Below, in pieces: positions 23,786 to 34,000 of a DNA stretch of 64,000 bases. Origin of the DNA: Labyrinthula sp. Ha (lineage: Eukaryota; Sar; Bigyra; Labyrinthulida; Labyrinthulaceae); NCBI GenBank assembly GCA_015227615.1, contig JAALGZ010000063.1, positions 1 to 64,000 on the forward strand. The letters run 5' to 3'. Both the position numbers and the translations under genes were made by a program. The number at the start of each line of letters is the position of its first letter. Position 1 is the stretch's first letter. The notes beneath the pieces are model-generated. The model saw nothing but the letters and a program-made list of their open reading frames with translations. It did no database searches and was not told the DNA's origin.

Positions 23786-25801
23786 TGCCTATATATTTTT
23801 TTATGATTTAGACATTTGAATATCTAGTAGATTTTCCTGTTCAACATTTTAACTATTCGACGTACGTCTTGGACATATGTGCCCAATGTATTAATAATTT
23901 CGTAGAACATCCGTTACTTAGATTTAATAAAGTTCGTAATTTTGAATTGAATGTAGAAAATGTTCCTTTAACCAATAAATACTATAAAATATTTTGTTTT
24001 GTATTTTTTCGCATATTTCAAGTGGAAATTTCCAACTAAGTTCATTTCTGTAAAACAATGTTTAATATCTGCAAATTCCAATATCAGGAAGATCTAAGTT
24101 CCAGAGAAAGAACATCAAAATTTATCATGGTCAAGCCAAAAAAAATATGCTAAGCAATTAAAAATATTCCATAGAGATTTTCTCTTGTGGCCTAGCGTAG
24201 CCATTGTGTATTTAGCTAACTTCACTTTTCCTCAGAGTCTAAGCAGTGATACTGAAAATATAGGTTTTAAAATATGTAGCAGAGAGGAATATGTTCTAGG
24301 TAACAAGAAGTCTTGAAGCTGGGGAAGGGGTATAGCTTAAGACCAAATCTATAGTTTCTCACTAAAACCGTAATATCTATCTTATGGAGAAAACATCCTA
24401 TAATCCAAGGGAAAATGTGTATATTATGTGTAAACCCGTTAGGTTAATAAAAAAAACTAGTAAACCTGTTTGTTGTTCATATAAATAGCTTTATTAATTT
24501 ATTACATTGATAGTGAATGTAAATAAAGACAAGACACTCGCATAATATCTCGGTAAAAATGAAAATAAATGATTTTAGCTATAAAAATGTTTCAGTTACT
24601 ATTATTTCATGATTGATATATAGTTCATGTACCAATGTACTTCACAAGTTGACATTTGAGCATTTTTTTTTACCCCTCGCATACTAACACAAGATTATTT
24701 CGAAATGGATCTTCTGTCACACAGTATACTAGATAACAGATTTTATGACGAAGGAATATATTTAGAATAATTCTCTATCTTTACTAAATGTATCTTAGGT
24801 GTATGAAAATTCAATAGTTCTTCCTACGCAACTGCTTGCCAGTGTAAGTTGTAAGCCGTATGTCACCTGGCATAGAACGAATTCAATCTAAGAGATTTGA
24901 ATATGTATAGGGTAATCAAATCCGATGCGGTGAAAGTATTTTTTTCCTTAAATATATATAGGACTACATTAGCTTTAGGCGTTGTGCCGAACTGTTGACC
25001 TCTGTGCAAGAAATAGAATTCTTGTTCTTCATGTATTTCGACATACCTTATGTACTTAATATAACGAATTAAGCTTTTCTAATAAATCAATGCAATAATT
25101 TGGCGCATTCAGTTTCTTTGTGGAGCCATTATTTTCTATATTTTTTACTTAATTAAAGTTTAACCCGAAGATCTCTAAGGTTCTCTTTGACTGCTTAGAC
25201 GAATAGCCATAACGAATCCCATGCTGGACAAACTTTATCATTTCATTTTGCTATAATTAAACATTTTTAGAGTTTACGTTTTTCAGGATAACTTGGGTTA
25301 TTCACTTTATTTCTTTAAACTCTTCTTTTTCTTTAACTGCAGATAACAAAGTCTTGTTAACCATTGCTCTATTTTCTCATGGTGACTGTTTTGGAAATAT
25401 AACTGCTCAAAACTTGGTTTATAAGTATCAATTTTCAGTACACATACCATCAAAGAATATATTTATGCATCTTATCAGCACATATATATATATATATATA
25501 TTAAATCTCACATAATCATATGAGTGTGATTTCTGTTACTTAGCCATAGAAAATCTCAATCACTTCTCTCTAAAGGCTTATAGAATATTTAAAATGATAA
25601 AAGGCCCAAGAAATTACTATTAGAAACATGGTTAATAAATTCGAGATAAATCTATATTAATTAAGGCCATCAGAAGAATATTAAGAGCTTAACAGCCTAG
25701 GTTAAAACCCCAAAAGAGAAGAAAACAAAATATCTCGATATGACATTACTACAGGAAATTTTCAAAAACTTACATACTCAAAAGAAGATAAAAAAAACAA
25801 C
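23786..25801. other. No gene recognised; TA microsatellite
   Basis: No gene is visible. A (TA)n run lies at about 25482-25501. The final 200 bases are the upstream region of the TLDc gene and show no copy of the TTTTGGGCAATT motif. Confidence 0.4.
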
Positions 25802-28381
25802 ATGGCAACACCATCAGTCACTCAAATTGACAAAGGAAGTGATCAATATTCACGAGTGGAGTATTTAATATCATTATCTTTGCCTCCAACTTATCGTTCT
25901 GAAAACCTTCAAATATATTCCTTCACGAACACAAATCTCTCTTCAAACTTCAAGCATTCCAGAGAATCGAATTTTTCATTGCCTTGCTGGACAAGTTTAT
26001 CTTCTCTTTCTAAGTCAACTTCTATCTCTGATCCTTCTAAGCTTCTGTCTCTTCTTAGTGCTCAAGGATTTAGGCCGTTGCTAACTCCACAAGGTATTAG
26101 GCTCTTCACAGGTTCTTTTTCACCTTCAGATTTTACTTCAAGCAACAATTATTTCAACAATTCTTCTGGCTCTGCTTCATCCAATCTCGGATTTATACTT
26201 TCACACGCAAATCTTGGAAAATCATTTGTTGTTGATGATGTATCTGACCTACCCACTTCAAAGCAACCAAATGCCTCTCCGATTCCAGCAAATTTCAATA
26301 GCGTATACCTTGCTCTTCAAAACTCAACTGATACCCAAGATTATCGCCACGAATATTCAGTTTTTAACACTAATCAGCTGCTTCCTCTTTACTTTGTTTC
26401 TTTTTCAATTATTCATTTCTCTTCTAATAAACGGCTAAGTCAACCTCAGGTCGAACCGGATAAATTTAGAAAATTAGAATTTTTTGATCCAGTTGCTTTT
26501 AGAGCCATATCAGCTTGGGATAAAATGTTTGGAGAATATTCAACTGGCAAATTAGCATCTCGTAGATTATTACCATTAGAAGAAGCCTGGGAAGAAATTA
26601 AAAGAAAAAATTTAGAAAAGAAAAGCATTAATCGAAAGGTTAAGATAGGTTTCAGTAATGAGGTTCGTGCACTTGAAAATGAGTTGGAGAGAATTGATGA
26701 GAAAGTAGAAGAAGTAAGAAAGAACGCTGAAAAAGTTGAGAAGATGATTTATGACACTATGAATGAAGCTTTAGAGTATTTGCAGAAAAAGGTTAATGAA
26801 AGAATGGGGGAATTAATGGGAATGGAAGTTTGTGTAAGGCGACAAATTCAGCAAGCTGACTTTATTCATAGAGAAGAGGACTATGATGAAGATTTGGGTC
26901 GACGAATTGTTAAGATGAGATGTGATGAGCTTTTGAGGAAGGAATATATAAAGCAGTCTCGATATGTGAGAGAGGATCTGAATAAGACCCTTGATGAAAT
27001 TCAGCCTGATATTAAACTTGTTGGAGGAATCGAAGTCGTTTCAAAGCCAAGAAGACATGAAAAGGAAATTCAGGAACAAATTGCGTTTCATGAGCAGATC
27101 ACAAGTCCAAGCCCAAAAGCTAGACACATTCAGTCGCAAACCCAAATTCCTCCTCCACCTCCTCCACCACCACAACAAAATCAAAGAATGTCGAATCCTG
27201 GTTTGCTAAGCTCCTCATCTTTCCAACAGCCTCAACCCGTACCATCACCAGTTCAGGGTAATGCACCTCCGGGGTTTCGAGTGTACAATCCTCGAGACGA
27301 TGTCTCAGTTGGAACAAACTCTTCAAGGATCCCGTCAGTAAAATTACCTTCAGTTTCATCCGCAAGGGGAGAGCTACATGCTCAGCATTTATCTAAGTTT
27401 CTTAGTTCAATGGTTCTTAGTTCAACCCCATTGAAGTTTGCAAACTACAGCTTGAACGCAGAAGGCATCCGAAAAGCAAGACAAATGAAGCTTAATGTAA
27501 ATGAATTGTTTGAAATGTCCCATGAAGCTTTTGAGGATTCGCGTGTGATGTCAATAACAAAACGAACTAACTATGAAGACTACTTGAAAGAGGTTGAAGA
27601 AAAGTATGAAGATGGTAACTATTTTTTTTTGTTTTAGTGTTTAGAGGAGGATGTGCCACTGAAACTCTTTTCGCAAGCCCAAAGATTGTTTCTTTCATTA
27701 CCCTACTTTCGAAAAGATTTCTTTCCTGAGACAAAGCTTATTTTTGCTTCTTGGCTAAGCGCTCGCTCACAAGTTAATATTCCAAACATTCTAGCCGAGA
27801 TTAAGAAGCAGCAACAGCAACAAACAGAGAATAAATCTCAGCACTCTGAAGATTCTGAGGAATCTGTAGAAGAAGAAAAGTTTCATACGCTGATCATCAT
27901 AAAAGCTAGAGATCAGGTTTTTGGAGTCTACTTAAACGATGTACTTAAGTCGGGCACCTGTGGAACCAATCAAAGTTTTCTTTTTAATCTAACACAGGAT
28001 GTTAAGTTTCCTTTTCATGGAAGACAGATTATTCCGTCAGCTACATCAGGAATAAAATCACCAAAAACAAAGCGACCCAAATCTTCAACCCGAAGTGATA
28101 TAGAATCTGAATCAGAGTCTTCAGAAAGTGATGAATCAGAAACTGATTTAAATGTAGGCGCAGCCTGTAGAGTTCAAGGTAATGTCGTTGAATTTGGCTT
28201 AGGTGATTTAGTACTGAAAGGAGATTTGACAACTTCTTCTTCAGAATTAGAGCATACGTTTGGAGTTGGACTTAATCTTCGTTCTGCTGAAGATAAGAAA
28301 CTGGCACAAACCTTTTTAGCAGGAAGCAAAGATTTTCGGGTTGATGAAATTGAAGTATGGGCCCTTTTTGAGGAAAGTTAA
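25802..28381 (+). CDS. Large coiled-coil TLDc-domain protein with PARP-like N-terminal segment
   Basis: Exons 25802-27614 and 27645-28381 are joined across a 30-nt intron and give 849 residues. The C-terminal ~230 residues match a TLDc domain. They read TLIIIKARDQVFGVYL, then GTNQSFLFNL, FGLGDLVLKGDL and a closing DEIEVWALF, with an acidic Ser-rich insert. TLDc proteins (TLDC1, NCOA7, OXR1 kin) bind and regulate the V-ATPase or protect against oxidative stress. Residues about 285-370 are coiled coil, and about 440-500 are Pro/Gln-rich. The N-terminal part has ANLGKSFVVDD followed by HEYSVFNTNQLLPLYFVSF. This resembles the closing strands of a PARP catalytic domain (compare LGKSF and EYVIYxxxQAxPxYLI of tankyrase). 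The earlier half of that domain, with the NAD-binding His, is not evident, so activity is doubtful. The gene ends 32 bp from the convergent ITPase stop. TLDc call firm; PARP likeness tentative. Confidence 0.75.
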
Positions 28382-28413
28382 TGTGCTACAAACTGTTGCG
28401 AATGAAACTCCTT

Positions 28414-29024
28414 CTACTCATTCTGTTCTTTAAGATGCTTTATAAGTTCTTCCATAGCCCTTGCTCTATGAGATATCTTATTCTTCTCCTCTTTCGACAT
28501 CTCAGCATACGTTTTTTCTGTTCCAGTAACTTCAAAAATAGGATCCCAACCAAAACTTTCACCCCTTGGAGGAACAATTCTTCCCTTAGTTTTACCAGAA
28601 AAAACTTGAACACCTGTTTCTTCATTGTACAAACCGATCAACGTTTCTGCAACAGCTGACTTGTCTTCATATCCATGAAGAAGAGTATTCATTCCATCGT
28701 GTCCCAGTTTATCAAAAAACCATTTCACATAGACACCTGGAAGTCCTTTCAATGCAGTATATCCAAGACTTGTATCTTCAACCATCAAGTAGTCAGGTTT
28801 GTTTTCTTCATTTTCAAGTGCTTTCACAGCCTCCAGACATTTCTGACGCACGACAAACTCAGGTTCACCCTGAAACTCAGGTAAATCAATTGATTTTGAT
28901 TCTAATTCATATTTTAATTGATTTTCACTGAACAATTTTCTTACCTGAAGTATTATTAATCCCTAAATAGATGTACTTCGTTGAGTTTGTTCTTGTTTCC
29001 AGTTACAAAACATACTCGCTTCAT
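28414..29024 (-). CDS. Inosine triphosphate pyrophosphatase (Ham1/ITPA family)
   Basis: Exon 29024-28977 (16 codons), a 32-nt intron, and exon 28944-28414 give 192 residues, the usual ITPase length. The enzyme hydrolyses ITP, dITP and XTP to monophosphates, keeping deaminated purines out of DNA and RNA; it is cytosolic. Family motifs are all present: FVTGNKNKLNEV at the N-terminus (split by the intron), DLPEFQGEP, VEDTSLGYTALKGLPGVYVK, FSGKTKGRIVPPRG and FGWDPIFE, then EMSKEEKNKISHRARA. Without the first exon the protein would lack its substrate-binding TGNK loop, so the splice is strongly supported. It is tail-to-tail with the TLDc gene (32 bp between stops) and divergent from NF-YC (about 200 bp between starts). 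Confidence 0.95.
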
Positions 29025-29226
29025 CTTTTATTTGTGCAAGTTAATAAGTACATATAAATAGAATAATTCTACAATTGAAACACAATATTATATTATTCTT
29101 TACCTAAATTTCTTATCGATAAGAATTCTTATCTAAAATCCACTGGATTGTTAATTTGTACATACTAGAAGTTCAGCATAAAATTCACAACGAAAAGAAG
29201 TGCTAAGGAAAGAAATAAAGAATTTC

Positions 29227-29940
29227 ATGTCAAATAACGCCCAAACAAAATTACCAAGCTTAACAGCAAAGATCCCTGGACTTCTAGCTAAACCACCAAC
29301 ATCTCCTATTACAGTTAAAAAAGAGTTACAAGTAAAACAGGAAATTAAAACACCTTCTCTTTTAACCTCTAATACCGTTCAATCCACGAAATTGACAGAA
29401 AATGTAGTTAGTGGGCCAAACGCGGGACAACGAACTCCACGCAGTCAAATGCCGCAACAACTTCGGCAGCAGTTAAATAAGCTATGGGCAACTGAACTTG
29501 ACCAAATGAAGAATTTAAAGAGAATGACGAAGAAGCAATTTAAGCATTTTAATGATCTTCCTCTTGCCAGGATAAAGAGAATAATGAAAGCAGATGCAGA
29601 TGTGGATATGATATCTGCAGAAGTTCCTATTCTTTTCGCGAAAGCTTGTGAATTGTTTGTTTTAGATTTAACTACTCGGACTAATTTTGTTGTTAATTGT
29701 GAAGATAGATCGAATTTAGAAGAAGAAGATTTTGAAAGAGTTATTCATAAAACACAACAGTATGATTTTTTGTCGATTGTTTGGGAAGATTTAAAAAGAG
29801 AAGTTAAGGAGTTGAAAGAAAAAGAACTCGCTGAAGGAAAACGATTAAGAGAAAACGACAGGGCACATAAAATGAAACCAAAGATACTGAAGTACGGAGA
29901 TAACATTCCACGCGCTATGAAGCCTAGAATACTTCGCTAA
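29227..29940 (+). CDS. CCAAT-binding factor subunit C (NF-YC / HAP5)
   Basis: 237 residues, single exon, start at ATG 29227 (MSNNAQTK). Residues about 107-190 form the histone fold of NF-YC, with FNDLPLARIKRIMKAD, DVDMISAEVPILFAKACELF, then FERVIHKTQQYDFLSIVWEDL. This subunit pairs with NF-YB through its histone fold. The dimer then recruits NF-YA to bind CCAAT boxes in promoters, acting in the nucleus. The N-terminal ~100 residues are Pro/Lys/Gln-rich and less conserved, and the C-terminus is basic. One oddity is that the usual Trp after ELTxRxW is Asn (LDLTTRTNF), and the loop before helix 3 carries NCEDRSNLEEED. The gene's stop lies 70 bp from the convergent transporter stop. Confidence 0.93.
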   Translation: MSNNAQTKLPSLTAKIPGLLAKPPTSPITVKKELQVKQEIKTPSLLTSNTVQSTKLTENVVSGPNAGQRTPRSQMPQQLRQQLNKLWATELDQMKNLKRMTKKQFKHFNDLPLARIKRIMKADADVDMISAEVPILFAKACELFVLDLTTRTNFVVNCEDRSNLEEEDFERVIHKTQQYDFLSIVWEDLKREVKELKEKELAEGKRLRENDRAHKMKPKILKYGDNIPRAMKPRILR

Positions 29941-30010
29941 ACTTTTTTTCTTTTTTCTGAGATCACATTTAATGTTAACGGTTATAAATGTTAGAATGAG
30001 AGTGTCTATT

Positions 30011-31031
30011 TTAGACATTATCGTCATCAGCTTTTCGTAAAGCAGAAACAGGTTTGGGTAATAAAGTATACCAAACACCAGCACAGATTGATATAAGTAG
30101 ACCAAAAGACTGAAACGGTGCAAGAATTGTTCCAAAGAATGTCCAGTCCAGTAGAATTGAAAGACATTTTACGACGTTTGCAACAATAGTGACTTGTGTT
30201 GCAGGAAAGTACTTATAGCACTCTGCATATGTCGCACCAATCAAGCAACCACCGATTGAAGTAAGGGCAAGCACAGACTGAGCCGTAGCACTCAGGTTTG
30301 AGAGCATGAAAAGAGGATTCAGCGAAATATCTTGAGTAAACTGTTCGACCTTTAGTTCACTCTTGTAAAAAGCCCAACTAAGAGCAAGTGGTACCGTGAA
30401 CACCTGCTGTATCAAATTTACCCCATCTGTTGTTTGATCTGTCTTACTTATGAAATTCCTGTTCCATATCGTGTTGAATGTAAAAAAGAATGTATTGCAA
30501 CTAAGCCAAAAATATCCAGTTGCATCATAGTTGATATCCTTCCATGCGTATACTACAACTCCAAGAAGAGTTATCCAAACAGCCAACCATTTTTTCTAGA
30601 ATTTATAAATATTAAATAGTTACCTTTCCCAAGTTTTCTTTGAGAACAACGCCATCCAAGAAAGCCACTATGCAAGTGCAAAGATTCCTGAATACCAGTA
30701 CAGTAGCTACAGCAACGTATGGGAACGCTTGCAAAGAACTGTAAAGCTGTGCAAACTTAAAAACAGTTGGAACCAAAAATATTTTTAAATGTTGCTTTGT
30801 TATTGGGTTAACAGAAACACGACCTGTTTTGATTCCAGCGAGAATGAACAAGACCTAAATGAGAGTTGGGCATAGAGAGGGATGTACAGAGGCGAAGGTT
30901 TGCACTATGAGCAGTGTATTTGGGTATGGAAAGTCTATCATTAAGTACTTGTTTCCAATTGTCATAGACAGCGATAAAAATCCAAGCTTGAAGTATACGA
31001 AAGCGGCAGCAAGGCCTGTCTTTGTTGGCAT
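30011..31031 (-). CDS. Nucleotide-sugar transporter (SLC35 / VRG4-like)
   Basis: Three exons (31031-30888, 30854-30624, 30595-30011) with phase-0 introns of 33 and 28 nt encode 319 residues with about ten hydrophobic helices. The pattern matches Golgi/ER nucleotide-sugar antiporters of the SLC35D/VRG4 type. The evidence is KYLMIDFPYPNTLLIVQTFA in helix 2, LFKxAQ-like KFAQLYSSLQAFPYVAVATV, VFRNLCTCIVAFLDGVVLKE, a Trp-Asn-Arg segment TIWNRNFIS, and a final FGLLISICAGVWYTL. Substrate cannot be told from sequence; GDP-mannose or a UDP-sugar is usual for the group. The start is ATG 31031, with 15 further codons open upstream but no ATG there. An exact TTTTGGGCAATT lies 83 bp upstream on the coding strand. 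It converges with NF-YC. Confidence 0.9.
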
Positions 31032-31113
31032 ATTTCTTGTTTCTCCTCTTGTTTCTGACTTCTGTTGTTCAAACGGAAACAACTTTTATACCAATAGAGT
31101 TCCAGTAATTTCC

Positions 31114-31125
31114 AATTGCCCAAAA
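31114..31125 (-). promoter_or_regulatory. TTTTGGGCAATT motif, copy 3
   Basis: Exact match, on the coding strand, centred about 88 bp upstream of the transporter start codon. This is the clearest promoter-like placement of the motif in the window. Confidence 0.5.
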
Positions 31126-32516
31126 TTTCAGTTTAAAAATGAAACGAAAAACATAATAGATAAAATCATCTGAGCAAGGTTCCTTTTACCAATTAAGAAT
31201 CCTCCTTTTCCATGAAAGTGGAACTTGTAACATAAGTTCAGTAATAAACATATTTGTGAGCATTGATTATCGTTTTTGCAAGTGACAACATTTACAGGTT
31301 TACTCTGTCTCTTCTTTTGGAACAGCATTTTACCATTTGAACTCTTGAAAGAAAAATGTTCACTTTTTCCTTGTATGCGCACATAGAAATCAGTTTCCTT
31401 CTATGAAATATATTAAAAAAAAATTCATGCACAATAAAAAGACACACCTTGTTTTTCTGTGGATAGAAAAACACAAGAAGTTTCTTGTTCTTCAAACTGT
31501 GTTTATTGAGTAGCCTTTTGTAGATTGATCGGTTGCCATTTTTCAGTTATTGATGATTATAGCAATATTAAATTGTTGGTACAATACTTTGGAAAATTAA
31601 GTTATTGCTAATCTAACGACAGAATCTTAAATATAAAACAAAACCAAAAGAGCAAAGCTAACTGGAAGCTAAAGTGATAATAAAAGTAAGTCTCTTATAA
31701 GTTTATAGCCTCAAGAATGTAAATATAAGTACAATAAACATATTTTGGCACCGGAAAATTTTTCTTAGTTCATTAACAGCACCTGTTACGAATTTGAACT
31801 TTATGTATACGTTTACCTCTCTAATGGAAGCCTGATTTAACTCAGTTCGTAAGCCTAATGTTCTTGTTAGTATCTTTGCCTCACTTTCGAGTTTCTGACT
31901 GTTCGACAGTTCATTCCGAGTAGATCAGCAGCTCATCGTTTTAGTTTGGGTGGTTTTTAGTTAGAAAAAAACTGTTGATAATTTTTAACTGGTTCCTTTG
32001 TAAAAACAGAAGCTCTTCAAAGTGTAGGAAAGCTTTATTTATTTGGAGGTGACTTAGGAGATGTTTTTCATTATGGGTTTTATTTTCCTTTGAATAAATT
32101 TTGCTTTTCCATGAATTTGATTAATTTTCTTATGGTTAGGAAAGATCGATCTAAACTCTATATGAGTAGAATAAAGCTTTTTTTGTTTTCACTAGTTTTC
32201 TTGTTTAGATACAAGATTTATCAGAAAGAGAAATATATTTCTATCTTCCTTTTTGCCTAAAAGAAAGTCTAGAGAAAAGACAATGAAAAACTTATCACCT
32301 GTTCTAATTCAAATTATTTTAGACTATTATCCTCAAAAGATAAGAGTTATAATTAATGAAACTAAGATTCAATAATTTACTCTAATAGAGTAAAATAAGA
32401 AAAAGATATATTTATAATTCTCTCTTCCCATGTTAAAAGTGAATAATAATTATGCATCCTTCAAAATAATCTATGAAACTTCAACAGAAAACAACTCTAT
32501 CCACATACATAAAAAT
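31126..32516. other. No gene recognised
   Basis: Between the transporter promoter and the 3' end of the PH-domain gene. Minus-strand frames at 31128-31495 are short, lack domains and are not called. The rest is AT-rich spacer. Confidence 0.35.
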
Positions 32517-33473
32517 CTAAAAAGTTCCCTCATTCAATAATTTTCTCAACTTATCTATATCAGCTAATAAAGATCTTTTATTTGGTCCTTTCTTTTCCAA
32601 AACAGTCAACTGCAAAGCCTCAACTGCAGATTTAGCTCTTTTCAGCTTTTCCTGTAATAAATTCTTTGTATATTCTTCTTCTTCAAGTTCTTCTTCTACC
32701 TTTTGCAACTCTCTCTTACTCTGCTCCACACTCTTATCTTTCTTCACATTTCCCCTTTTCAACTTCTTTAATTCCTTCTGCGCCATTCTCTTCTCTCGAA
32801 TCTGATCCTCCATGAACATCTGCCTTTCTTTCGCAGTCTGCTCTTCCTTTTCATAATTCTGTTGCAACTCTCTCTGATACACTTCAAGTTTTCTACCATC
32901 TTTTGCTTCATCTTTTTGAAGCATCATAACTTTAACATTCTTATCATTCACCTTCTCCCAAGATGCACTACTTGACACTCTAATATGCTTAATCCAAGCA
33001 TTCGCTGTATTTAAATCATCCGCTTTCAATACAAGACTTTTTCCACCAAACTCGTCGTGCTTAATGCTGAATAAGTAACCATTATTCTTTTTTCCATCTT
33101 CAATAACCGTAGCACCTGCTAAAGGAACACATCCCGACGGAAACATCGAGAAATTTGCAGATCCGTCATGTGGTTGTTTCTTGTACCAAAACAGAAAAGA
33201 ATCTTTCAGTACAAAATACTTGGTGGACCACTTGGATAGCATATTTGCTCTAGGAGCTATAGATGTTCCTTTATAAAATGGCTTCTTTTGAAGATATCCT
33301 TTATATTGCACACTTATAGTTCCACTTCCATATCCTTTCTGCATCTTCAAAGGGCTTCCTCTTAGCAACATGCTACCCCCGGCAAAAAAGGCATCTGTTA
33401 TCAAGCTTGAATGGTTTGTCATCGCTTCTGTGCCAGGGGAGTTGGATGCCTTGCGTCTAAATTGTCTTTCCAT
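32517..33473 (-). CDS. PH-domain protein with C-terminal coiled coil
   Basis: 318 residues from ATG 33473. Residues about 56-168 form a pleckstrin-homology domain: GYLQKKPFYKG, then KWSTKYFVLKDSFLFWYKK, a central GYLFSIKHDEFGG, and the closing helix DLNTANAWIKHIRVSS with its hallmark Trp. PH domains bind phosphoinositides or proteins at membranes. The first strand carries Lys residues that could bind lipid headgroups. Residues about 185-310 are highly charged and predicted coiled coil (QKELKKLKRGNVKKDK, then ELQKVEEELEEEE), pointing to a dimeric membrane adaptor. An earlier in-frame ATG at 33590 would add 39 residues of poor quality and sits only 2 bp from the 33592 motif, so I prefer 33473. 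Confidence 0.85.
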   Translation of the reverse strand: MERQFRRKASNSPGTEAMTNHSSLITDAFFAGGSMLLRGSPLKMQKGYGSGTISVQYKGYLQKKPFYKGTSIAPRANMLSKWSTKYFVLKDSFLFWYKKQPHDGSANFSMFPSGCVPLAGATVIEDGKKNNGYLFSIKHDEFGGKSLVLKADDLNTANAWIKHIRVSSSASWEKVNDKNVKVMMLQKDEAKDGRKLEVYQRELQQNYEKEEQTAKERQMFMEDQIREKRMAQKELKKLKRGNVKKDKSVEQSKRELQKVEEELEEEEYTKNLLQEKLKRAKSAVEALQLTVLEKKGPNKRSLLADIDKLRKLLNEGTF

Positions 33474-33591
33474 TTTTATGCTGTTTTCCTGTTGTGCTTC
33501 GTCGGTTGAGAGATGAGATATGAGAATTTGAATCACTTTCTTTGTGTGTTTCCGATTTTTGTTTTCACGGTGTGTAACAAAAATACACATA

Positions 33592-33603
33592 TTTTGGGCA
33601 ATT
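33592..33603 (+). promoter_or_regulatory. TTTTGGGCAATT motif, copy 4
   Basis: Exact match about 120 bp upstream of the PH-domain start codon, but on the strand opposite to that gene. If functional, the element works in either orientation. Confidence 0.45.
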
Positions 33604-33865
33604 CCCGCAAGGTGTTATCACCTATGGAATGGGGTTTGTCAGTTAAATACAGGAGTTTCGTAAACAAATAGCCCAGGGGACTATTTTCCAGTGACACTAT
33701 GTGCTAACCTTTAGGTGAGTTGGGATTCTTCGTACTTTTGAATTATCACTAAACTCTACAGTAGAATAACAGTTTTATTTTTGCTAGTTGTGTGCTGTGC
33801 TGATAAGTTTCATCTTGGTCCTGTTAGGGAGATTTGCCAAAAAGCTGGTTCGGTGAGAATCCGCA

Positions 33866-34000
33866 TTATCCAGATACAAAAACAATAAAATTATGCACGA
33901 TTAAAAGTACGAAAAATATAAAAAGAATCTTCTTTGGTTCAACAAGAAACTCATCTAAATTAATGTCATCAGCATCATAAAGAAAGTCTAATGTTATCAT
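33866..34000 (-). CDS. Possible 44-residue tail-anchored micro-protein
   Basis: ATG 34000 opens a 44-codon frame. An acidic N-terminal half (LYDADDINLDEFLVEPKK) is followed by one hydrophobic helix (ILFIFFVLLIVHNFIVFV) and a short end. The layout, a soluble head plus a C-terminal anchor, is what small membrane subunits look like. No family is recognised, and an AT-rich genome yields such hydrophobic frames by chance, so this stays doubtful. Confidence 0.25.
   Translation of the reverse strand: MITLDFLYDADDINLDEFLVEPKKILFIFFVLLIVHNFIVFVSG

Noticed and set aside
33474-33590. Upstream in-frame extension of the PH-domain protein
   Set aside because: An ATG exists at 33590 but lies 2 bp from the promoter-like motif, and the added 39 residues are of low quality. 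The later ATG is preferred.
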